Assembly: GCA_034769895.1 (NCBI GenBank)
Contig: CM068367.1
Location: forward strand, 707,204,885-707,268,884
DNA: 64,000 bases
Direction: 5' to 3'
Origin: Magicicada septendecula
Lineage: Eukaryota; Arthropoda; Insecta; Hemiptera; Cicadidae
Shown: in pieces, positions 59,201-64,000 of the stretch
Position numbering within the stretch: the first letter of the stretch is position 1
How the letters are laid out: each line of letters starts with the position of its first letter
Made by a program: the position numbers and the translations under genes
The notes under the pieces: generated by a model
Databases searched by the model: none
Told to the model about the DNA's origin: nothing
What the model saw: the letters and a program-made list of their open reading frames with translations, nothing else

Positions 59201-60073
59201 CAATTACTCGTTATTAATTTTAAAACATGATACATTTATATTACAACCATTCATTGCTATTCTTATCATTAGGTGATTCGAAACCTAGCTTTATTGAATA
59301 CATGTATAAAATATTTACAACAAATTAAATTAAATGTGTACAATTGTAAAATTCAAATTAATTCACCTCGTAATCGTTCCGTCTATGTTTATAATAAATT
59401 TTCTTCACAAAATTTAATCTTAGCAATTTATTGCTGCTACTTTATTGCTATTACGCAACTCAGTTGCTCGTACTTCCCCTTCAAACGCTACTTTTAGTTT
59501 CATCATAATGATATAACAAATACATTTATCAATTAATATACAATTTCTATATTACATAGTATCATACTTTGTATTGCTAGTTATTATCAATACAAGTTCA
59601 AATTGACCAAGACAACTCTGAATGAACCACTCCGTAGGTTGCGTTCGCGCCTACTACAAATACCTTCCTCATTTAGGTTTATCACTCTTTTGTTTCATCG
59701 TTTTTACCTTTGTCTGTTCTCAAACCACACATTTTTTCCTTCTCTTCTTGTCTTTGTGACGTTTTGATTACTGCTCCCATAGTTGTATAGTAATGAAGTT
59801 TACATATATATACAATTGGTTATTACATACATTTATTAATATTCCATTTTCTTCCTTAATTAATACCATTCTTGTATCAACCCATTATAATTGATACGCT
59901 TAATTTACTATCATCTAGTTATCTGCTAATCTACCATTCTTATATTAATGTTTCATATGAAGGTTATATTTAATTTACACAACTCAGTCTATCGACAACA
60001 GTTACGAATTGGGGTACGTTGTCATTGTAAATCCTTGTCAACCGGTCCTATGGTGAATGACCGCTTTCACACT
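56274..60073 (-). repeat. LTR-like block shared by units 5 and 6
   Basis: It shares CACCCAAATTC near 58814 with unit 1, and CATACGATC near 59117 with units 1 and 5. Private substitutions include GAGATCGTC near 57860, CCCTTACAG near 58091, CTGACAACT near 58297 and TTATCTTTT near 58590. Confidence 0.75.
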
Positions 60074-60260
60074 CTCCTCCCTTCTTCGTCCGCAACCTTT
60101 TAGCGGCGTTGTACATTTAAAGATGTTTACAACTTGTCTATCACCAGTAGGGGTTTTGGATCTTCCCCCTCTCTCTGTTTGTTTACAACTCTCACTTGGC
60201 CGTCGACCCTAATTCTACCCATACGCACTCTATAACAAACACTTTCACCTTGCATGTATA

Positions 60261-61283
60261 CTAGTTCTCCGCTTCTTCACTCTTATCTTTCTTTGCGTAA
60301 TATGGTTTTAATTGTCTTATATTGAATTTGCCACGGATTTTGTTTTCATTGTGGCAGTCAACCAAGACATAAGTAGATTCTCCTAGAGCTTCTTTAATTT
60401 TAAAAGGTCCAGCGTATAATTCGCAAAATTTCTCAATTTTTCTTTGCATCGCATCAGACTGGTAATGCGTACGCACTAATACTAAGTCTCCCAATTGAAA
60501 TTTCGTCAGTTTACATGCTTCGTTTACTCGCTTAGCATGTCGCTCTCTTTTTTGTTTAATTCTCACAAAGATTCGGTGGCTATCTACTGACTCGTCTTTT
60601 GATTCGGCGTTTCCTTTTATGAATCTTTCCCACACGCGATTCGGCTTTCTTCCGTGTTGCGCTTCGTATGGCGTTACCTCTATCGTATCATGGTAAACTT
60701 CGTTGATACAGCATTCTATTGTATTTATGAACTTAGACCACTTCGTATGTTGATCCCCAACGAATATTCTGAACAAGTTTCCTAGTTGTCTATTGATACG
60801 CTCGGCAAGGTTTGTACATGGGTTTCTTATTGCAGTATACTTAGGTATGATCCCAAGCTCATCCAGTCCTTTGATCCATTGTTTTGATGTGAATTGGGTG
60901 CCGTTGTCTGTTAGTATTGCCTTCGGCTTCCCAAATTCATTTACATATTGTTGGAGTCTACGAAGCGTAGCTATTGTTGTGGCTCTTCTGAGTGTGTATA
61001 ATTTTACGTACTTGGTGAAGTTGTCTACTATTACCAAAATATATCTTACTCCTGCTGCTGCGGTTGGAAGAGGTCCATAGAAATCACCGCTAATCAAATC
61101 GCCTTTCGCCGTTGGTACCAATGGTTTAGTACCACCAAATAGGTTACGATTGTTTGTATCCTTACATCTTTGGCACGTGTCACACGTTTTTACATATTCC
61201 TGTACACGTTTTGTCATCTGGTCAAAAGTGAAATGCTCCTGTAGTAGCTTTGTGCATTTTTTACTACCAACATGACCGTACAT
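60261..61283 (-). CDS. Integrase region of pol, unit 6
   Basis: The protein is unchanged. One substitution just upstream (near 61344), between the TAA and the ATG, is silent in the pol frame. Confidence 0.9.
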   Translation of the reverse strand: MYGHVGSKKCTKLLQEHFTFDQMTKRVQEYVKTCDTCQRCKDTNNRNLFGGTKPLVPTAKGDLISGDFYGPLPTAAAGVRYILVIVDNFTKYVKLYTLRRATTIATLRRLQQYVNEFGKPKAILTDNGTQFTSKQWIKGLDELGIIPKYTAIRNPCTNLAERINRQLGNLFRIFVGDQHTKWSKFINTIECCINEVYHDTIEVTPYEAQHGRKPNRVWERFIKGNAESKDESVDSHRIFVRIKQKRERHAKRVNEACKLTKFQLGDLVLVRTHYQSDAMQRKIEKFCELYAGPFKIKEALGESTYVLVDCHNENKIRGKFNIRQLKPYYAKKDKSEEAEN

Positions 61284-61352
61284 TCTATGTATGTCTTCAA
61301 TGAGTCCATCCGTAACGCTTTCCGGTACGTATAGCTTCCATTTCCCCTTACA

Positions 61353-61775
61353 TTATCTATATAATTTATTATTAATACATTTATAAAATTTACGCAACTT
61401 ATTACTACCATTTGTCGTCAGATCAGTTATTATCTGTCGTAATTTCTTGTCTTCCGACTGGTACATTTCGATGTTTTTAAGTATCTTGCTCACCTCCTTA
61501 CTCATCTTAATTGTTATGTGATTTATTTGATATTCAAAACTATCGTCGACTGGGTCTTTCTCTGTCATATCTTCTGGATATCGACTCAACATGTCAGCGA
61601 CGATATTTTCCTTCCCCTTGCAGTGTAGGATGTCGAAGTTGTATTCCTGAATGCTGAGTATCCAGCGTGTGATCCTCGAGTTATTCAGGTGACATTTACT
61701 CATAAAGATTAATGCTTTATTGTCCGTTATTATAGTCAAAGGCTGTCCCAGAATGTAGATTCGAAATTTCTCCAA
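61353..61775 (-). pseudogene. RNase H C-terminal fragment, unit 6
   Basis: Has Asp48, as in units 1-3, unlike its neighbours 4 and 5. It ends in the same TAA. Confidence 0.85.
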
Positions 61776-61789
61776 GCACCTAACTATGC

Positions 61790-63484
61790 TTAGCAGCTCC
61801 TTTTCCGTCGTAAAGTAATTTCGTTCAGCTCCGATGTTTCCGTCATCATCCAGCTGATATAACTGACCTCCATATTACTCCATATTAAATTACTCGCATC
61901 ACACTGCAGGAAATATCTCTTATTGATCTTTGGAAAACTCAATATGACGGTGTCGATAAGTAGATCCTTAACTTCTTGGAAACACCGGTCAAGATCGGGC
62001 GTCCAATTAAACTTCTTACCTTTTTTGAGTAAATCTAACAAAGGTTGTGTTGTTTTTGCGTACTTGTTAGTAAACTTATTGTAAAAATTTGTAAGACCCA
62101 GGAATCCCTTTAATTGCTTTTGATTCTTTGGGGTTGGGAACTTCCTGATCGCCGCTACCTTCTCCTCGGTTGCACGTATACCGTTTGTAGTTAATTGGTA
62201 CCCAAGGTATGCGATTTCTTTGCGGAAAAATTGTGACTTCTCCAAATTTATCGTTGGGTTTGCCGTTAATAGGTTTACGAGCAATGTTTCAATGTCTTCC
62301 AGATGTGTTCGTATATTATTTGAATAACACAGACAATCGTCGACGTATATGATAGTGCTTTCCTTCACTCTGTCCGTTAAGGCAATAGCCAAAACTCTCG
62401 TCAGGGCGGCGGAACTGGTGCTTAGTCCAAATGGTGTGACGGTGTATCTGTAACATTTACCTTCATAGAGAAACGCTGTGTAATTTCGGCACTGTTGTTT
62501 CAACGGGACTTGCCAGAAGCTACTCGTTAGATCAATCGTTGACAAGTATTTCATATTGCTGCATCTTGCTAAAATCTCTTGAATGGGAGTCGGTCCTTCG
62601 TAATCCGGGACTGTCACGCTATTTATTCTTCTTGCATCCAAACACAGTCGCACATTTCCATCCTTTTTGATTACTGTGACCATTGGATTAACATACGGGC
62701 TATTACATCTCTCTATCACGCCATACCTTAACATTTTGCTGATTTCGGCGTCCACCTTTTCCTTGTATGCTATCGGGATTGGCCACCCGCGTTGGAAATA
62801 TGGTGTTTCATCAGTCACCTTGAACTCATGTTCATAGCAATCCATTCGTCCTGGACTCTCCCGAAATAAATTTTTACATTTTAGCAAGATTCTTCTAAGT
62901 TCCTCTCTCGTCGCCTCATCTTCACATGTCATACTGTCAACTTTCTCATTAATCCTTCTTTCGATCCCGTCCAAGTCTTCTTCTACTAGTTCCATGTGTA
63001 TGATAGGTAATTGCAGTTCCTGTTCACCAGTCCTCCCTCTGAATTCGACGGTTCCCTTATTCATATCAATAACACATCCCTCTTCTTTTAAAAAACTAAT
63101 ACCTAGTATGCAGTCCCTAATTAAATTCGGTATTACTAAGAAAACACAATCTAACTTAACATTATCAATAATAATTTCGCACATAATTTGCTTACGGATT
63201 AATTTTGACTTCCCGCCAACTGCACTTACGATTAGTGTGTTATTCATGCGGAGTTCCTCGTAAGGGCGCAAGCGTTGTTTAAAGAATTCAAATAGCATTT
63301 GTAAATTCATTTCACCGGGTTGGGACATCTGTCCCCTCGCCCTTGTCTCTGAATCTCTCGCGCTGACGTCGTCGCTTGGCGTCGTACTCTCCTCCTGTCC
63401 TTCTATATTCAACTCGTTGTTGATATCAAACTCCTGGCTTTCGGGATTATTAGTCGCCATTCTTGACTCACTTCGCGTAATCAT
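61790..63484 (-). CDS. Truncated gag-pro-reverse transcriptase, unit 6
   Basis: 564 codons, the same protein as unit 5, with the shared 33-bp deletion and altered tail. Confidence 0.9.
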   Translation of the reverse strand: MITRSESRMATNNPESQEFDINNELNIEGQEESTTPSDDVSARDSETRARGQMSQPGEMNLQMLFEFFKQRLRPYEELRMNNTLIVSAVGGKSKLIRKQIMCEIIIDNVKLDCVFLVIPNLIRDCILGISFLKEEGCVIDMNKGTVEFRGRTGEQELQLPIIHMELVEEDLDGIERRINEKVDSMTCEDEATREELRRILLKCKNLFRESPGRMDCYEHEFKVTDETPYFQRGWPIPIAYKEKVDAEISKMLRYGVIERCNSPYVNPMVTVIKKDGNVRLCLDARRINSVTVPDYEGPTPIQEILARCSNMKYLSTIDLTSSFWQVPLKQQCRNYTAFLYEGKCYRYTVTPFGLSTSSAALTRVLAIALTDRVKESTIIYVDDCLCYSNNIRTHLEDIETLLVNLLTANPTINLEKSQFFRKEIAYLGYQLTTNGIRATEEKVAAIRKFPTPKNQKQLKGFLGLTNFYNKFTNKYAKTTQPLLDLLKKGKKFNWTPDLDRCFQEVKDLLIDTVILSFPKINKRYFLQCDASNLIWSNMEVSYISWMMTETSELNEITLRRKRSC

Positions 63485-63641
63485 TCAGAGTTATTTTGGT
63501 TTATAATAATCTGTCTTATATTAGTACTTATACTATTGTTCTGTCAAACTACAAACTACTCTAGCTTACCGCTGCCTGCACTTAACCAGCTTATTAATAA
63601 GAATTGACCTTATTAATCGGCATTCAGGTTGGGCGCCATAT

Positions 63642-64000
63642 ATTACGTTATGCCTATTGATTAATTAACATTCAATTCAATTAATCAATATTTGGTTGCC
63701 CTACAGGTTAGTTTGTCTAGTTCCTGCAATATTAATCTTATCATGCAGCCATATAACGTTAATAGGGGTGTTCCTATTAATCAAGTGTTAATTAATAAAT
63801 TTTGATCAAATTATTCAAATAGGTAATCGACAATGCTATCAATCAAGTGGTCTAATTATCAATAAAGAGTGATTAATCTTGTCTTCTACTACTACATAAA
63901 ACTTCAAGAATTAAAACATTTATGAATATGGTATCTGTTAAATTATATTGAGTCTAAATCATTAATTGTGGATTTTACTTTGAAAGAATTGTCTTGTATG
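63642..64000 (-). repeat. Partial LTR-like block of unit 7 at the window edge
   Basis: The first 359 bp of a further LTR copy, with TTAACATTC near the edge as in units 3, 4 and 6. It shows that unit 6 is not the end of the array and provides the 5' LTR of unit 6. Confidence 0.9.

Larger units (their letters stand above)
19391..64000 (-). mobile_element. Head-to-tail array of a Ty3/Gypsy LTR retrotransposon, six units plus part of a seventh
   Basis: Unit starts, marked by ATTACGTTATGCC, are at 19391, 26801, 34169, 41538, 48906, 56274 and 63642, giving lengths of 7410, 7368, 7369, 7368, 7368 and 7368 bp. All units have the same orientation. In each, one LTR-like block (about 3.8 kb, lower coordinates) is followed by an internal region (about 3.6 kb) carrying integrase, RNase H fragment and gag-pro-RT on the minus strand, then a tRNA-Lys-type primer site next to the following LTR. 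Adjacent internal regions therefore share one LTR. Units differ from one another by a small number of substitutions and indels. The array continues past the right edge. Each internal region lacks env. Confidence 0.95.

Noticed and set aside
1-64000. CRISPR arrays, bacterial operons or prophage
   Set aside because: The repeats are long and adjacent or dispersed, without regular short repeats and unique spacers; gene content is that of eukaryotic transposable elements.

Overview
The window is eukaryotic, repeat-dominated, AT-rich nuclear DNA, most likely from an insect or another arthropod. The evidence is the set of mobile-element relics: a Ty3/Gypsy LTR retrotransposon with a tRNA-Lys-type primer site, IS630/Tc1-mariner-like transposases of a type common in insects, and hAT elements. 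I found no convincing host protein-coding gene, rRNA or tRNA. Nearly every ORF over 60 codons outside the elements looks like chance or an antisense shadow.

Positions 1 to about 19,390 are a graveyard of DNA transposons in AT-rich sequence. They hold a 21-bp minisatellite (1236-1318); a possible Penelope/hammerhead-like core (2246-2277); a degraded full-length Tc1/mariner-type transposase relic on + (2699-3874), whose middle is replaced by an inverted duplication of its own coding sequence; a second, better preserved transposase of the same family on - (7245-8343), frameshifted in an A7 run and cut off before the third catalytic acid; several dispersed direct and inverted repeats; an 849-bp element with 32-bp terminal inverted repeats (17142-17990); and a 152-bp hAT-type MITE with a perfect 8-bp target duplication (18196-18347). 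At 19036-19390 lies the 3' end and C-terminal coding part of a hAT transposase.

From 19,391 to the right edge the window is one head-to-tail array of a Ty3/Gypsy retrotransposon on the minus strand. There are six complete units of 7,410, 7,368, 7,369, 7,368, 7,368 and 7,368 bp and the first 359 bp of a seventh. Each unit has one LTR-like non-coding block (about 3.8 kb) and one internal region (about 3.6 kb), so neighbouring internal regions share a single LTR. The left edge cuts into the hAT dimerisation-domain coding sequence.

Every unit carries the same lesions: most of gag and the catalytic half of the protease are missing, the frame changes inside RNase H, and a TAA stop separates RNase H from integrase. 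Reverse transcriptase (with YVDD) and the integrase frame (DDE residues) are otherwise open. Units 2-6 share a further 33-bp deletion that unit 1 lacks, and minor variants are distributed among units as a mosaic. The simplest reading is that one already defective copy was amplified as DNA, by unequal crossover between LTRs or from a one-LTR circle, and is becoming a satellite-like array, rather than repeated independent retrotransposition. Variant comparisons were made by eye, not by a formal alignment.
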